The notes below the pieces were generated by a model. The model was not told the DNA's origin and ran no database searches. It worked only from the letters and a program-made list of their open reading frames with translations. A stretch of DNA of 38,704 nt from Woeseiaceae bacterium (GTDB lineage: Bacteria; Pseudomonadota; Gammaproteobacteria; Steroidobacterales; Woeseiaceae), in assembly GCA_029246105.1 (NCBI GenBank), contig JAQWOA010000052.1, positions 1-38,704 on the forward strand. The letters are read 5' to 3'. Positions 26,737 through 37,335 of the stretch are shown piece after piece; positions within the stretch are counted from its first letter, which is position 1, and the number at the start of each line of letters is the position of its first letter. The translations under genes were made by a program, and so were the position numbers.

Positions 26737-27815
26737 CGAAATATCCTTCGGTGATAACCATTTTGCATGCCGAGCAAAATAAGAGTAAATAAAAACATGC
26801 AGCAATGTACCCACCAGATACCCAGCACCGGTGAAATTGCACCCTGCTCAATCCAAGCTTTTGCGGCAGTCATCAAATTAAGATAAATAATAAAAACCAA
26901 CAGACCAAGTGCAAGCCGTTCATATCGACCTTCCCTCGGTCGACTTCGACTCAGTGGCACTGCCAGAATAGCAAGTATGATTGTCGATATAGGAACGCCA
27001 AGGCGCCATTGAAATTCGGCGACATGGACAAGCTCGTCAGATTGAAGTAAATCCATGAAGGCCATCGATTTAGCCTGTGGAGTCAACACCTTCAGTCTCG
27101 GCAAACGATAAGATATGCCATGTTCTGCAAATTCGATAATTCGAAACCCAGTGGTTCCTGGAGTACCTTCATAGCGACGGCCATCACGCAGCACCAAGAG
27201 CCTGATGTCAGGATCATCAGACTCGATCATCTCACCGAAATCAGCAGTTACGACCTCAATCAGTCCATTTCCCGACTGTCGCTGCATAAACACATTTTCC
27301 AGAAAGCCCTCTGACGTAACTCGATGGCCATAAACCACCGCACGATCGGGGCTCAAGACAGTGAACTTACCCGGCTCAATACTTGCAAGATCTGCATCCC
27401 TTTTCGCTTGTGCACCAATTCGATCAACGGCATATATAGCAGAGGGACTGCCTTCAATAGAAAGCCAGGCTACGCCGACAACTAAGGGCACCATAAGCCA
27501 AATGAGGGGCCGATATATTCCTGCAATTCCGACCCTGCAAGCCATCATGGCCGGCATTTCACTATCTCGATATAGCCGACCAAGAGCAAGCATCGTAGCG
27601 AGAAAAAGTCCAATGGGTATTAGAATCGTCAAATATTGGACTACAGACAAGCCAATAACATCAAACGCAGCATATTTAGGCAACTTACCTTTCGCGACGT
27701 CTCCGAGAATGCGTGCAAACTGATTTGTAAGCAGGATCAACAAAAGAGCCATGGTGACTGCAAGCCAAGTCATGGCGATTTCGCGAAAAATGTACCGATC
27801 AAGAATACGAGTCAT
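26733..27815 (-). CDS. lptF: LPS export ABC transporter permease LptF
   Basis: LptF is the partner of LptG in LPS extraction. The 360 residues start R-I-L-D-R-Y-I-F-R-E-I-A, typical of LptF. Three membrane segments occupy about 12-115, a periplasmic jellyroll lies at about 125-265 (including F-T-V-L-S-P-D-R-A-V-V-Y), and three more segments follow, starting at G-V-P-I-S-T-I-I-L-A-I-L-A-V-P-L-S-R. It is the first gene of the lptF-lptG pair and is divergent from pepA, as in many gammaproteobacteria. Confidence 0.95.
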   Translation of the reverse strand: MTRILDRYIFREIAMTWLAVTMALLLILLTNQFARILGDVAKGKLPKYAAFDVIGLSVVQYLTILIPIGLFLATMLALGRLYRDSEMPAMMACRVGIAGIYRPLIWLMVPLVVGVAWLSIEGSPSAIYAVDRIGAQAKRDADLASIEPGKFTVLSPDRAVVYGHRVTSEGFLENVFMQRQSGNGLIEVVTADFGEMIESDDPDIRLLVLRDGRRYEGTPGTTGFRIIEFAEHGISYRLPRLKVLTPQAKSMAFMDLLQSDELVHVAEFQWRLGVPISTIILAILAVPLSRSRPREGRYERLALGLLVFIIYLNLMTAAKAWIEQGAISPVLGIWWVHCCMFLFTLILLGMQNGYHRRIFR

Positions 27816-27920
27816 CGGTGTCCAGAAATGACGTAGCTGTAAATAGCTGAAAGGGTTAGACTACCGTTTTTATTTTGTTCATGACAGCCCCAATACAATA
27901 ATCGAGGTGGCCAAGAAACT

Positions 27921-29417
27921 ATGAAATACTTTACAACCACTGGCAAGGCATCCAATAGAGCTTCTGACTGTGTAATCGTTGGAGTCTATAATCGCGGTAA
28001 ACTAAGTGCCGGCGCAAGCGACATAGACACAGCTAGCAAAGGATACATTCAAAACCTTATCAAGTCTGGTGACATTTCAAGTACGCCTGGTCGGGTAACA
28101 TTGCTTAATAAAGTACCAGGAGTCAAAGCAAAGCGTATTGCTCTTGCAGGCCTCGGTAAAGATGGTTCCCTCGACGCTATCGGCTTCAAAAAAGCTGTAG
28201 CTGCATCAGTAAAATCTCTTTTGAACTCCAAAACAAAGGAAATATTTAACACACTAACACTTGAACCCGTAAAGAATTGTGACCCCTATCATCTAGCCCG
28301 GCACTCAATTGAAACAGTGAGCGATACTTTATATCGCTTTAATCAGATGAAAAGCGGACGCAAGAAAGCTTCGATGCCACTGAGTACAGTTACCCATTCG
28401 ATTAACAAAAGAAGTGATGCAGCAAATTCAAAGCGTGGAACTAAGCATGGTGATGCCATCGCAAAAGGTGTAGCGCTAGCTAAAGACCTCGGTAATCTTC
28501 CAGCAAATGTATGTACTCCAAATTACCTTGCTGAAACCGCAAAGAAAATGGCTGCTAGCAATACTAGATTAACGACGAGCATTCTCAATGAAGCGGAAAT
28601 GGAAAACCTCAACATGGGAGCCTTACTTTCAGTCACTGCTGGCGCCACTGAGCCCGGCAAGATGATCATCATGCAATATAAAGGCGCAGGCAGTGATAAA
28701 CCTATCGTTTTAGTTGGTAAAGGTGTCACCTTCGATACTGGCGGCATTTCGCTTAAACCTGGTGCTCGTATGGATGAAATGAAATTCGATATGTGTGGCG
28801 CCGCTAGCGTTATTGGCGTTATGTCAGCTATTATCAGCATAAAGCTTGACATAAACCTAACAGTAATCGTCCCAGCTGTTGAAAACATGCCGGCGGGCAA
28901 CGCAACGCGTCCCGGTGACATTGTCAAAAGTATGTCTGGTCAAACTATTGAGGTTCTAAATACTGATGCTGAAGGTCGAATGATCCTCTGTGATGCCTTG
29001 ACTTATGCCCGCCGCTTAAAGCCTGCCACAATAATCGATGTTGCAACATTAACTGGTGCCTGCGTTGTTGCACTTGGTAATCATCGCTGCGCTATTTACT
29101 CAAACAATGACGATCTACAAGATGAAATTTTCTCCGCCGCTAAACGTTCTGAGGATCTTGGCTGGCCAATGCCAATGGGTGAACAATATGCTGCCCAATT
29201 AAAGAGCAACTTTGCTGATATGGCGAATATTGGCGGATCGACAGCTGGATCTGTAACAGCTGCATGTTTTCTTGGAAAATTTACCGACGGCATGAAGTGG
29301 GCACATCTCGATATCGCTGGCGTCGCGTGGAAAACCGGCGAGCAGAAAGGGTCAACTGGGCGCCCTGTAAGCTTATTATCAGAATTCATTCTGTCCCGCG
29401 CCGGCGCACTGTCCTAA
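27921..29417 (+). CDS. pepA: Leucyl aminopeptidase (M17)
   Basis: PepA is a cytosolic hexameric two-metal aminopeptidase that releases N-terminal residues from peptides. In E. coli it also binds DNA in Xer recombination and carAB control. The 498 residues have full length. The catalytic domain shows V-G-K-G-V-T-F-D-T-G-G (265-275; Lys267, Asp272), Lys279, Asp290, and the signature N-T-D-A-E-G-R-M (347-354; Asp349, Glu351, Arg353). It begins the pepA-holC-valS operon, with only six bases before holC. Confidence 0.96.
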   Translation: MKYFTTTGKASNRASDCVIVGVYNRGKLSAGASDIDTASKGYIQNLIKSGDISSTPGRVTLLNKVPGVKAKRIALAGLGKDGSLDAIGFKKAVAASVKSLLNSKTKEIFNTLTLEPVKNCDPYHLARHSIETVSDTLYRFNQMKSGRKKASMPLSTVTHSINKRSDAANSKRGTKHGDAIAKGVALAKDLGNLPANVCTPNYLAETAKKMAASNTRLTTSILNEAEMENLNMGALLSVTAGATEPGKMIIMQYKGAGSDKPIVLVGKGVTFDTGGISLKPGARMDEMKFDMCGAASVIGVMSAIISIKLDINLTVIVPAVENMPAGNATRPGDIVKSMSGQTIEVLNTDAEGRMILCDALTYARRLKPATIIDVATLTGACVVALGNHRCAIYSNNDDLQDEIFSAAKRSEDLGWPMPMGEQYAAQLKSNFADMANIGGSTAGSVTAACFLGKFTDGMKWAHLDIAGVAWKTGEQKGSTGRPVSLLSEFILSRAGALS

Positions 29418-29423
29418 ATTAAC

Positions 29424-29843
29424 GTGGCTCAAGTCGATTTCTATGTTCTCGACAATGTCGACGAGCACTCTCGTTTTATCCTTGCCTGTAAGTTAACTGA
29501 AAAGGCTTGGAGGTTAGGAAATAAAATCCACATTCATACTATGAACCAGGTAGATGCCGAACGACTCGATGAGCTGTTATGGACTTTCCGTAATGGTAGT
29601 TTTGTTCCACATAAGTTAATGGGCAATGGGAATCCTGCACCTGTATCGATTGGTTATGGTATGGATGCCATGGAGTCGCGAGACCTTCTTATCAATCTCT
29701 GCGACGAGATACCAGCATTCATGAATACTTTTCCTCGGATCGCAGAACTTGTAACCTCCAAAGAAGAATGTCTGCAAAAAAGTCGGAAGCGGTACACTAT
29801 TTATCGCGACCAAGGCCATACACTGGAAATACACAAAATCTAA
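29424..29843 (+). CDS. holC: DNA polymerase III chi subunit
   Basis: Chi links the clamp loader, through psi, to the C-terminal tail of SSB during replication. The 139 residues start at a GTG six bases after pepA. The family pattern [18 protein letters not shown], and [16 protein letters not shown] is clear. The stop overlaps the valS start by one base (TAATG). A probable psi partner is encoded at 36067-36612. Confidence 0.93.
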   Translation: MAQVDFYVLDNVDEHSRFILACKLTEKAWRLGNKIHIHTMNQVDAERLDELLWTFRNGSFVPHKLMGNGNPAPVSIGYGMDAMESRDLLINLCDEIPAFMNTFPRIAELVTSKEECLQKSRKRYTIYRDQGHTLEIHKI

Positions 29844-32593
29844 TGGATAAGTCGTACCAACCACAAGATATCGAACAACGTATCTATGATCGCTGGGAAG
29901 AGGAAGGCTACTTCATTCCTGAAGGTGATGGCACGCCATATTGCATCGTTATTCCTCCGCCCAATGTTACTGGCACGCTGCACATGGGTCATGCTTTCCA
30001 AGATACGATAATGGACACTCTTATTCGCTTCCATCGAATGCTTGGTCATCGTACTTTATGGCAGCCTGGAACTGACCACGCTGGCATCGCAACTCAGATG
30101 GTAGTTGAGCGAATCCTAAATACTGAGGGAAAGTCAAAGCATGATCTTGGTCGAGAAAAATTTATAGAGCGTGTTTGGTCCTGGAAAGAAGAATCTGGTG
30201 GAAGTATCGCGAAACAAACCCGACGCCTCGGTGCGTCAGTGGATTGGAATCGTGATCGATTTACGATGGATGATGGCATGCTGGAAGCAGTCCAAAAGGT
30301 CTTCATTCAACTGTACGAAGAAGGTCTGATTTATCGTGGTAAGCGCTTGGTTAACTGGGATCCAGTATTGCATACCGCCCTATCTGATCTTGAGGTTCTG
30401 TCTAAAGATGAAAACGGTAGCCTTTGGAATTTTCGCTACCCACTAGCTTCTGGTAACGGACACCTTGTAGTAGCTACTACTCGCCCCGAGACAATGCTCG
30501 GCGATAGTGCAGTCGCCGTTCATCCTGATGATGAACGATATAAAGATCTTATTGGGCAAGAAATTATCCTCCCCATCGTTGGTCGGCATATTCCGATAAT
30601 TGCCGATGATTATGTCGATCCAGAATTTGGTACTGGATGCGTGAAAATAACACCTGCACATGACTTTAACGACTATGACATTGGTAAACGACATAATTTA
30701 ACTATGCATAATATCTTTGACGATAATGCTGCAATGAACGACGAAGTACCTAAAGAATTTCGCGGCATGGATCGATTTGATGCGCGCAAAGCCCTCATTG
30801 CAAAATTTAAGTCACTTGATCTTCTTGAGAAAATTGAAGATTACGTTGTGAAAATTCCTCGAGGCGATCGTAGCAACGCGATTGTTGAGCCATATTTGAC
30901 TGATCAGTGGTATGTAAAAATCGAACCGCTTGCCAAACCCGCTATTAAGGCAGTCAAAACAGGTCGAATCAAATTTGTCCCCGAAAACTGGTCGAAAACC
31001 TACTTTGACTGGATGCATAACATTGAGGACTGGTGTATTAGCCGACAACTCTGGTGGGGACATCGAATCCCTGCCTGGTATGACAATGAGGGTAATATTT
31101 TTGTTGGAAACAATGAAAAAGAAGTTAGAGAAAAAAATAATCTTGGTGATATTCCATTACGTCAAGATAGTGACGTTCTCGATACCTGGTTTTCTTCTGC
31201 GCTATGGCCATTTAGCACAATGGGCTGGCCGAGTAAAACGAATGAATTAAAAGAATTCTATCCTGGCAATGTCCTTGTCACTGGCTTCGATATCATCTTC
31301 TTTTGGGTTGCCCGAATGATTATGTTCGGCCTGAAATTCATGGATGATGTGCCCTTCCGCGAAGTTTATATCCATGGCCTGATCCGAGACCAGGACGGCC
31401 AAAAAATGTCGAAATCCAAAGGTAATGTTCTTGACCCAATCGATCTAATTGACGGTATCGAGCTTGAAGCTTTAGTCGATAAACGTACGAAGGGGGTAAT
31501 CCAGGACCATCTCGCCCCCAAGATTGAAAAAGCTACGCGCAAACAATTTCCGGAAGGTATTCAACAGTTCGGTACCGATGCCTTACGCTTAACTTTTGCT
31601 TCACTTGCAACTAATGGACGTGACATTCGCTTCGACCTAGGTCGCATTGAAGGCTATAAGAATTTCTGCAATAAACTTTGGAATGCCGCTAGATACGTGT
31701 TGATAAATACCGAATCACTAGACGAAGGCGATTTGAAATTTAGTTCTGCAGATCGCTGGATTCGATCACGATTTAATAATGCAACGACTGACATGCAAAA
31801 ACATCTCACAAATTACCGACTTGATTTGGCTTTGCAATCGGCATATGAATTTACCTTGCATGAATTCTGTGACTGGTATTTGGAGCTATCAAAACCGATT
31901 TTGCAATCCGATAATATTCCTGATGCTGAAAAACGTGGTACGCGAAAGACCTTAATCGAAGTACTAGAGGCTACATTGCGCTTATTGCATCCTTTGATGC
32001 CTTTTATAACGGAAGAAATTTGGCAAACTGTGGCACTGCGAGCCAATCTCGAGGGAGAAACAATAATGTTACGTCCCTTTCCCAAGGCTTTATCTGAAGC
32101 GGCTGATGATAAAGCAGTCGAAGATATTGAATGGGTAAAACAGTTCATTCTCGGAGTTCGCCAGATTCGCGGAGAAATGGATATATCGCCTGGCAAACTA
32201 TTACCTGTAATCCTGCAGGATGCGAGTGCAACTGATCTATCTCGAATAAAATCTCAAGAGCTACTATTGGAGCGCGTGGGCCGCGTGGAATCTGTGACTT
32301 CCCTCAAAGATGAAAAGCCTCCAGCTGCCGCCACTGCGTTTTTGGGTGATATGCGCATGTTAGTGCCCATGAAGGGGCTAATTGATATTAAAACTGAACG
32401 TGCACGACTGAAAAAGCAGCGAGAAAAAATAAATCTTGATCTGCAGCGCAGTGCTGGAAAATTGAATAATAAGAAATTTATAAATAATGCGCCTGCTCAA
32501 ATTATTGCACAAGAGCAGCAGCGCGTTATTGAATTTGAGAGGGTTATTAAACAGCTGACCGAGCAGCTCGAAAAACTGAATGAACTGACTTAA
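29843..32593 (+). CDS. valS: Valyl-tRNA synthetase
   Basis: This class I synthetase charges tRNA-Val and edits Thr-tRNA-Val. From ATG 29843, which overlaps the holC stop, it is 916 residues; an upstream in-frame ATG at 29768 lies inside holC and is not preferred. H-M-G-H in [13 protein letters not shown] is at 38-50, the CP1 editing domain lies at about 190-340 ([10 protein letters not shown]), K-M-S-K-S near 520, an anticodon-binding domain follows, and a C-terminal coiled coil is rich in K, R, E and Q (about 855-915), as in ValS. Confidence 0.97.
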   Translation: MDKSYQPQDIEQRIYDRWEEEGYFIPEGDGTPYCIVIPPPNVTGTLHMGHAFQDTIMDTLIRFHRMLGHRTLWQPGTDHAGIATQMVVERILNTEGKSKHDLGREKFIERVWSWKEESGGSIAKQTRRLGASVDWNRDRFTMDDGMLEAVQKVFIQLYEEGLIYRGKRLVNWDPVLHTALSDLEVLSKDENGSLWNFRYPLASGNGHLVVATTRPETMLGDSAVAVHPDDERYKDLIGQEIILPIVGRHIPIIADDYVDPEFGTGCVKITPAHDFNDYDIGKRHNLTMHNIFDDNAAMNDEVPKEFRGMDRFDARKALIAKFKSLDLLEKIEDYVVKIPRGDRSNAIVEPYLTDQWYVKIEPLAKPAIKAVKTGRIKFVPENWSKTYFDWMHNIEDWCISRQLWWGHRIPAWYDNEGNIFVGNNEKEVREKNNLGDIPLRQDSDVLDTWFSSALWPFSTMGWPSKTNELKEFYPGNVLVTGFDIIFFWVARMIMFGLKFMDDVPFREVYIHGLIRDQDGQKMSKSKGNVLDPIDLIDGIELEALVDKRTKGVIQDHLAPKIEKATRKQFPEGIQQFGTDALRLTFASLATNGRDIRFDLGRIEGYKNFCNKLWNAARYVLINTESLDEGDLKFSSADRWIRSRFNNATTDMQKHLTNYRLDLALQSAYEFTLHEFCDWYLELSKPILQSDNIPDAEKRGTRKTLIEVLEATLRLLHPLMPFITEEIWQTVALRANLEGETIMLRPFPKALSEAADDKAVEDIEWVKQFILGVRQIRGEMDISPGKLLPVILQDASATDLSRIKSQELLLERVGRVESVTSLKDEKPPAAATAFLGDMRMLVPMKGLIDIKTERARLKKQREKINLDLQRSAGKLNNKKFINNAPAQIIAQEQQRVIEFERVIKQLTEQLEKLNELT

Positions 32594-32656
32594 AGCTGAG
32601 AATTCTTCTAAGCGTTATATATTGCCCTATTAGGCCTGCTTGTATAGGTAAAGCTA

Positions 32657-33919
32657 TTACAACTTATCGATCGCCGGTATGCGCACCAAAGCAAGCAAGA
32701 ATGCACCAGCGAGAAACATAGGCACCAGTGTTAATAGCACCCATTTTGGGTCATCGGATAACATAGCGGCGATTGCGACCATGGCCGGCCCAAGAACATA
32801 CGCGAATTTGGTTATCATACTGTAAAAGCCGAAAAACTCGCCTGATTGATCTGCAGGAATTAAAGTCGCATAAATAGAACGACTTAGCCCCTGCGTAGCA
32901 CCCTGAAATACCCCGATAATTATCGACATAATGTAAAACTCTCGCATCTCAGTCATTAGAGTGCCCCATAAGCAAACGCCAATATAAGCGAAAAGTGATA
33001 AATACAGCCCCCTTTTGGGCCCAAATCGATGCGCTAAAAAACCATAAGCTAATGTCGCTGGAAATCCAACAAAATTAGAGATCAATAAAGCTAAAACCAA
33101 ATCGCTATCCTCAAACCCTAACCGCTGGCCATAATTTACCGCCATAAAAATAACGGTAAATACGCCGCCAATATAGAGCCAATAGGCACTGAGAAATATC
33201 ACAATATTACGGTATTGGCTGATTTTCAGGGCAGTCAATTTCAATTTCTCATAAGCAGCCCTAATTGGATAACTCTTACCTTCAATAGGGTTATGAGCTT
33301 CAGAGATAGAGAACAATAATGGTAATAGGAAAAATGCCCACCAGACTCCAACCGAGATAAAAGCATAATTAAAAACCTCCGTCATACTCTCAAGGCCAAA
33401 GGTTTGCGGTGACTTCAACATCCAAAGATGTAAAGACAGAAGTACTGCTCCACCTAAATAGCCCACCGAATATCCCAAATTTGAAACAAAACTATAATTA
33501 CGTGGTTCCGTAACATCGATGAGTAGTGAATCGTAAAAAACATTTGAACTATAAAAACCAACTGACGCAATAAGATAAAACCCCAAAGCAATAGGCCAAT
33601 CATCTTGCCCAACAAACCCCAAGCTCGTTGTCGCTGCTGCGCCAATGATTGTAAATAAAAGGAGAAATCGCTTTCTATGATCACCAATATCAGCAATCGT
33701 CCCAAGAATTGGAGCAGATAGAAATACAACCAAGCTAGCAGAGAAAGTAACCCAACCAAGACGAATGGTTGCGACTGATCCGCCATCCTCTGCGCCCCAA
33801 TAATTACCGAGTGCTAATGGGAATAAAACCGCCAATACACTCAGTGCAAACGCTGAGTTAGCCCAGTCATATAGCGCCCAAGTAACAACTTTCTTTGTGA
33901 TAATTCTGGACTTTGGCAA
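32657..33919 (-). CDS. MFS transporter, UMF1/Atg22-like family
   Basis: This is an inner-membrane permease of 420 residues with about eleven to twelve membrane segments. The N-terminal W-A-L-Y-D-W-A-N-S-A-F (about 14-24) is the hallmark of the UMF1 family (PF11700), related to the fungal vacuolar effluxer Atg22. Further family features are the G-D-H-R-K-R-F-L loop (about 78-85) and the G-A-T-Q-G-L-S-R-S-I-Y-A-T-L-I-P block (about 340-355). Substrates of bacterial members are not established. It begins 28 bases after prfC on the same strand and may be read with it. Confidence 0.88.
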   Translation of the reverse strand: MPKSRIITKKVVTWALYDWANSAFALSVLAVLFPLALGNYWGAEDGGSVATIRLGWVTFSASLVVFLSAPILGTIADIGDHRKRFLLLFTIIGAAATTSLGFVGQDDWPIALGFYLIASVGFYSSNVFYDSLLIDVTEPRNYSFVSNLGYSVGYLGGAVLLSLHLWMLKSPQTFGLESMTEVFNYAFISVGVWWAFFLLPLLFSISEAHNPIEGKSYPIRAAYEKLKLTALKISQYRNIVIFLSAYWLYIGGVFTVIFMAVNYGQRLGFEDSDLVLALLISNFVGFPATLAYGFLAHRFGPKRGLYLSLFAYIGVCLWGTLMTEMREFYIMSIIIGVFQGATQGLSRSIYATLIPADQSGEFFGFYSMITKFAYVLGPAMVAIAAMLSDDPKWVLLTLVPMFLAGAFLLALVRIPAIDKL

Positions 33920-33947
33920 AATACTGTCTCAAATAAGGACACAACCG

Positions 33948-35528
33948 TTAGTGTTCTCGGGTCTCCCGAAAAGCAATATCCGGCCAACGTTCCTCAGTCA
34001 GGTTAAGATTAACTCGCGTAGGAGCAATGTAGACTAGACTGTTGCTATGATCCAGCGCTAAATTATCGTGAGCTTTGCGCTCAAAGTCACTCAGCATCTT
34101 TATATCGCTACACTCAACCCATCGCGCAGTCGCTACATTAATAGCTTCAAACTGACATTCAACATTGTATTCATCTTTCAAGCGGTGAGCGACAACCTCA
34201 AACTGCAGTGGCCCAACAGCACCAAGAATCAAATCATTATTACGCTTAGGCTTAAAGAGCTGTGTAGCACCCTCCTCACACAGCTGCGCTAAACCTTTGC
34301 CTAAAGCCTTTAATCGCAATGGATCTTTCAATACCGCCCGACAAAAGATTTCGGGTGCAAAATTTGGAATTCCTATAAAATTAATCTCTTCCCCTTGAGA
34401 GAAGCTATCGCCAATATTAATTGTGCCATGATTATGAATGCCGATTATATCTCCAGCGCAGGCTAAATCAGCGTGCTGACGATCTGCAGCCATGAAAGTA
34501 ATTGCGTCAGGGATTTTCATTTCTTTGCCAGAGCGGACGTGTAGCGTACGAATTCCTTTACGATACTCACCAGAACAAATTCGCATAAAAGCAATTCGAT
34601 CCCTATGCCCCGGATCCATGTTCGCCTGTATTTTAAAAACAAAGCCAGTCATCTGCTCTTCAGTTGGACATATCTGACGCTGCTCACTATTACGACTCAA
34701 AGGAGCTGGAGCATAATTGATGAATTCATCTAGCAACTCTTGGACGCCAAAGTTTCCTATCGCTGATCCAAAGAATACTGGCGTTTGTTTTGCATTAAGA
34801 TAATCCTCGAGGGACGACTTTGGGCAAGCGCCTTTAACTAATGCTACCTCTTCACGAAATTCGGCTGCCAAGTCACCCAAAACCTCAGTCGCCTCATCTG
34901 AATTGAGGCCTTCGATCATATTTCGTTCTGAAGCCTTTTCTTGGCCAACTGGATTATATAAATAAATTCGATCCTGAAGCAGATGGTATACACCTCGTAA
35001 CGAGCGCCCCATACCAATTGGCCAAGTTATTGGTGAACATTGAATCTTGAGTACAGATTCAATCTCATCAAGTAAATCGATAGGCTCTTGTCCATCACGA
35101 TCAAGCTTATTGATGAACGTCATAATTGGCGTATCACGTAACCGACAAACATCCATCAATTTGATCGTTCGTTTCTCTACACCCTTTGCACAGTCAATAA
35201 CCATCAATGCTGAATCTACCGCAGTCAATGTTCGATAGGTGTCTTCCGAAAAATCCTCATGTCCTGGAGTATCAAGCAAATTTATTACATGCCCATTATA
35301 TGGAAACTGCATAACAGACGACGTCACTGAAATTCCACGCTGTTGCTCAAGCGACATCCAATCAGAAGTCGCATGACGGTTAGCTTTGCGACCCTTTACG
35401 GTACCAGCAAGCTGAATCGCGCCACCATAAAGTAATAACTTTTCGGTCAGAGTCGTTTTTCCAGCATCCGGATGCGAAATTATTGCGAACGTACGACGCT
35501 TGCTAACTTGTTCGTCAAGATTTGGCAT
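33948..35528 (-). CDS. prfC: Peptide chain release factor 3
   Basis: RF3 is a translational GTPase that removes RF1/RF2 from the ribosome after peptide release. From ATG 35528 it is 526 residues, close to the 529 of E. coli; a TTG four codons upstream is also in frame, but GGA is well placed for the ATG. G1 is [10 protein letters not shown] (about 18-27), G3 D-T-P-G-H-E-D-F, and G4 N-K-L-D. The [12 protein letters not shown] switch segment and the RF3 C-terminal domain are present. The order holD-like, rimI, prfC resembles the E. coli holD-rimI-yjjG-prfC region. Confidence 0.97.
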   Translation of the reverse strand: MPNLDEQVSKRRTFAIISHPDAGKTTLTEKLLLYGGAIQLAGTVKGRKANRHATSDWMSLEQQRGISVTSSVMQFPYNGHVINLLDTPGHEDFSEDTYRTLTAVDSALMVIDCAKGVEKRTIKLMDVCRLRDTPIMTFINKLDRDGQEPIDLLDEIESVLKIQCSPITWPIGMGRSLRGVYHLLQDRIYLYNPVGQEKASERNMIEGLNSDEATEVLGDLAAEFREEVALVKGACPKSSLEDYLNAKQTPVFFGSAIGNFGVQELLDEFINYAPAPLSRNSEQRQICPTEEQMTGFVFKIQANMDPGHRDRIAFMRICSGEYRKGIRTLHVRSGKEMKIPDAITFMAADRQHADLACAGDIIGIHNHGTINIGDSFSQGEEINFIGIPNFAPEIFCRAVLKDPLRLKALGKGLAQLCEEGATQLFKPKRNNDLILGAVGPLQFEVVAHRLKDEYNVECQFEAINVATARWVECSDIKMLSDFERKAHDNLALDHSNSLVYIAPTRVNLNLTEERWPDIAFRETREH

Positions 35529-35593
35529 TACTAATTCCAAGAGTTAGTGGCGGCGAAGTCTAGCGGAATGGGTTCAGCTACGAAACCTTCTAG

Positions 35594-36070
35594 CTAATTA
35601 CTAAAAATGAGTTTCTTAGCGAGTACAAGTGCGCTTTCACGTCCATCATGCGCTTGGTAATAGGCTGGACGAGCTGCAATCTGATAAAAACCTTTTTTAT
35701 TGTACAAAGCTATCGCCGCCTCATTTGTTGGGCGAACTTCAAGAAAAATTTCTCGGACTGAAGCGGAACGCGCCCTATGTAATAATTCTTCTAATAGTCT
35801 TTCGCCATACCCCAAGGCCCGAAATTCTTGGTCTGTACAGAGATTAAGAATGTGAGCTTCACTGGCTGCGATCGATAATACGGCATAACCAGCAACTTGG
35901 TCTTCTCGAATCAATACCAGGCATTGATACCCAGCCAGCTGGCAATCACGAAAGGCACCATGACTCCATGGAAATTCATAGCTTCGGCGTTCAATATCTA
36001 AAACCATCGAGAGATCTTCAATATTCATCTCGCGGATCAAAACAGAAGGCCGCGGCATTAACATAATCAT
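35594..36070 (-). CDS. rimI: Ribosomal protein bS18 N-alanine acetyltransferase
   Basis: RimI is a GNAT enzyme that acetylates the N-terminus of ribosomal protein S18. From ATG 36070 it has 158 residues. This start has GGAGG seven bases upstream and overlaps the preceding stop as ATGA. The acetyl-CoA loop R-A-L-G-Y-G lies in the middle of the protein, S-E-A-H-I-L-N-L-C is strand 4, and L-E-V-R-P-T-N-E-A-A-I-A-L-Y-N-K-K-G-F is the conserved RimI C-terminal block. Context beside a holD-type gene and prfC supports the assignment. Confidence 0.93.
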   Translation of the reverse strand: MIMLMPRPSVLIREMNIEDLSMVLDIERRSYEFPWSHGAFRDCQLAGYQCLVLIREDQVAGYAVLSIAASEAHILNLCTDQEFRALGYGERLLEELLHRARSASVREIFLEVRPTNEAAIALYNKKGFYQIAARPAYYQAHDGRESALVLAKKLIFSN

Positions 36071-36612
36071 CCGGCTGCCTCCGAAATTATGCTTTGCGCC
36101 AGACAAAGATCACTCCACGATTCACGTTTTAGTAATGGGCTATGAAGCAACCTCAACGGATGGTAGGTCACCACCAAAGGTATTTCATTGATTGCTCGCG
36201 GTTGGCCACGCATTCGCTCAAAAGTATCATCACAATCCAATAACTTTTGTGCGGCGGATTTCCCAACTGCCAAAATTATGGAAGGTTTCACTATTGCAAT
36301 TTGGCAATCCAAATAATCGCGGCTCTCCAGAGTTTCTTCGGACTCTGATTTTCTCTCCTGTCCAACAGCACGCAGCATCTCATCTAGCATCAAATTTGAA
36401 CGGTCGATAAAAGATTCACCAATAATCATCCATGTCACTTTTTCACTGCTAGAACACTCAAACACGCATAACTTGAGATGATCCCAGCCCAGATTATTTA
36501 CTAAAGCGATGTCTGTAGCAGAGCTTTCTAGTTTATCCGTATCTCGCGGCAACCAGACATCAATACCTATGGCTTGTAAATAAGCGCGCCGTTGATGTTC
36601 GGAGTAAGTCAT
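36067..36612 (-). CDS. holD: Probable DNA polymerase III psi subunit with reduced uracil-DNA-glycosylase fold
   Basis: The 181 residues combine two signals. The N-terminus, R-R-A-Y-L-Q-A-I-G-I-D-V-W-L-P-R (8-23), resembles the clamp-loader-binding peptide of HolD (E. coli L-Q-Q-L-G-I-T-Q-W-S-L-R-R). The rest resembles family 4/5 uracil-DNA glycosylases: W-M-I-I-G-E (61-66), L-M-L-D-E-M-L-R-A-V-G (74-84), I-V-K-P-S-I-I-L-A-V-G-K-S-A-A-Q-K-L-L (107-125), R-G-Q-P-R (135-139) and V-T-Y-H-P (148-152). The G-E-A-P-G active-site motif and the Cys-containing segment of real family 4 enzymes are absent, so repair activity is unlikely. It overlaps rimI by 4 bases, the place of holD in E. coli. Pseudomonad psi subunits are known to be divergent. 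A TTG at 36633 is an alternative start. Confidence 0.72.
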   Translation of the reverse strand: MTYSEHQRRAYLQAIGIDVWLPRDTDKLESSATDIALVNNLGWDHLKLCVFECSSSEKVTWMIIGESFIDRSNLMLDEMLRAVGQERKSESEETLESRDYLDCQIAIVKPSIILAVGKSAAQKLLDCDDTFERMRGQPRAINEIPLVVTYHPLRLLHSPLLKRESWSDLCLAQSIISEAAG

Positions 36613-36683
36613 TTTAAATAGACCAAGATTCAATATTTGAGACAGATATTGCCACGCTGCATGATGTATTTCACTTTTAACAC

Positions 36684-37292
36684 CTAGGTAGCAGCTTCAT
36701 GACTGCCACGCACATTCGCGATAACGTCAACGCCAGCTACAACGCTCTGACCAACTTCAACCAAAGTTCTAGCGTCGACCGGTAATTGTATTTCAGCTGT
36801 ACCCGTCAAACGTAAGTAAGCACAGCGTTGTCCTTGACCTAAACGCTCCCCTATCTGCGCAAATGCCTTTGGAGCAAGACCTAAGCGGTGATCCTTAAAA
36901 ACCAGAACAATGTCATCTCCTTCGTCGGTTTGAAGCCATAAACCGCGCCTGCCTAAGTCCTTTATTGTCCCTTCTGTAGGTGTCCGAGCTGTATAAGTAC
37001 CAAGACTATTGACGCGAATTTTTACTTTAAGGGTAGCCACACCTATTTCGCCTACTTCAACATAACCGACTTCAATTACTTCACCGTCAACGGGGCTGAA
37101 GACGCCTAGCGCAACAGATCGGGCTGATCGCTGCGGATCGCGAAAAATCATGAAAAGCAATATAAACAGAAAGCTGGGAAAAGCTGCCAACCATGGGCTC
37201 GAAGAAAAAATTAAAAAAACAACAACAACAAAGACCAGCGCAAGCAGAGGTAAGCCTTCTTGAGCGACAAATGAATTTTGACGGCCGTACAA
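36684..37292 (-). CDS. Phosphatidylserine-decarboxylase-like membrane protein, probably inactive
   Basis: The 202 residues start with two hydrophobic segments (about 14-30 and 34-49), followed by F-R-D-P-Q-R (50-55) and S-P-V-D-G (66-70). These are hallmarks of short type II Psd proteins. The C-terminal L-P-V-D-A-R-T-L-V-E-V-G-Q-S-V-V-A-G also fits. However, the catalytic His of the N-C-H-V-N-R-A-P motif is Tyr here (Tyr100), and the Gly-Ser cleavage site that yields the pyruvoyl group reads T-G-T-A (163-166), with Thr165 in place of Ser. Self-cleavage and decarboxylation are therefore doubtful. TTG 37292 has AGGA eight bases upstream; no ATG start is available near it. It is divergent from proS. 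Confidence 0.7.
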   Translation of the reverse strand: MYGRQNSFVAQEGLPLLALVFVVVVFLIFSSSPWLAAFPSFLFILLFMIFRDPQRSARSVALGVFSPVDGEVIEVGYVEVGEIGVATLKVKIRVNSLGTYTARTPTEGTIKDLGRRGLWLQTDEGDDIVLVFKDHRLGLAPKAFAQIGERLGQGQRCAYLRLTGTAEIQLPVDARTLVEVGQSVVAGVDVIANVRGSHEAAT

Positions 37293-37335
37293 ATTAGTAT
37301 TCCTACAACTAAAAGATTCCGGACCTTCCTCTGCT

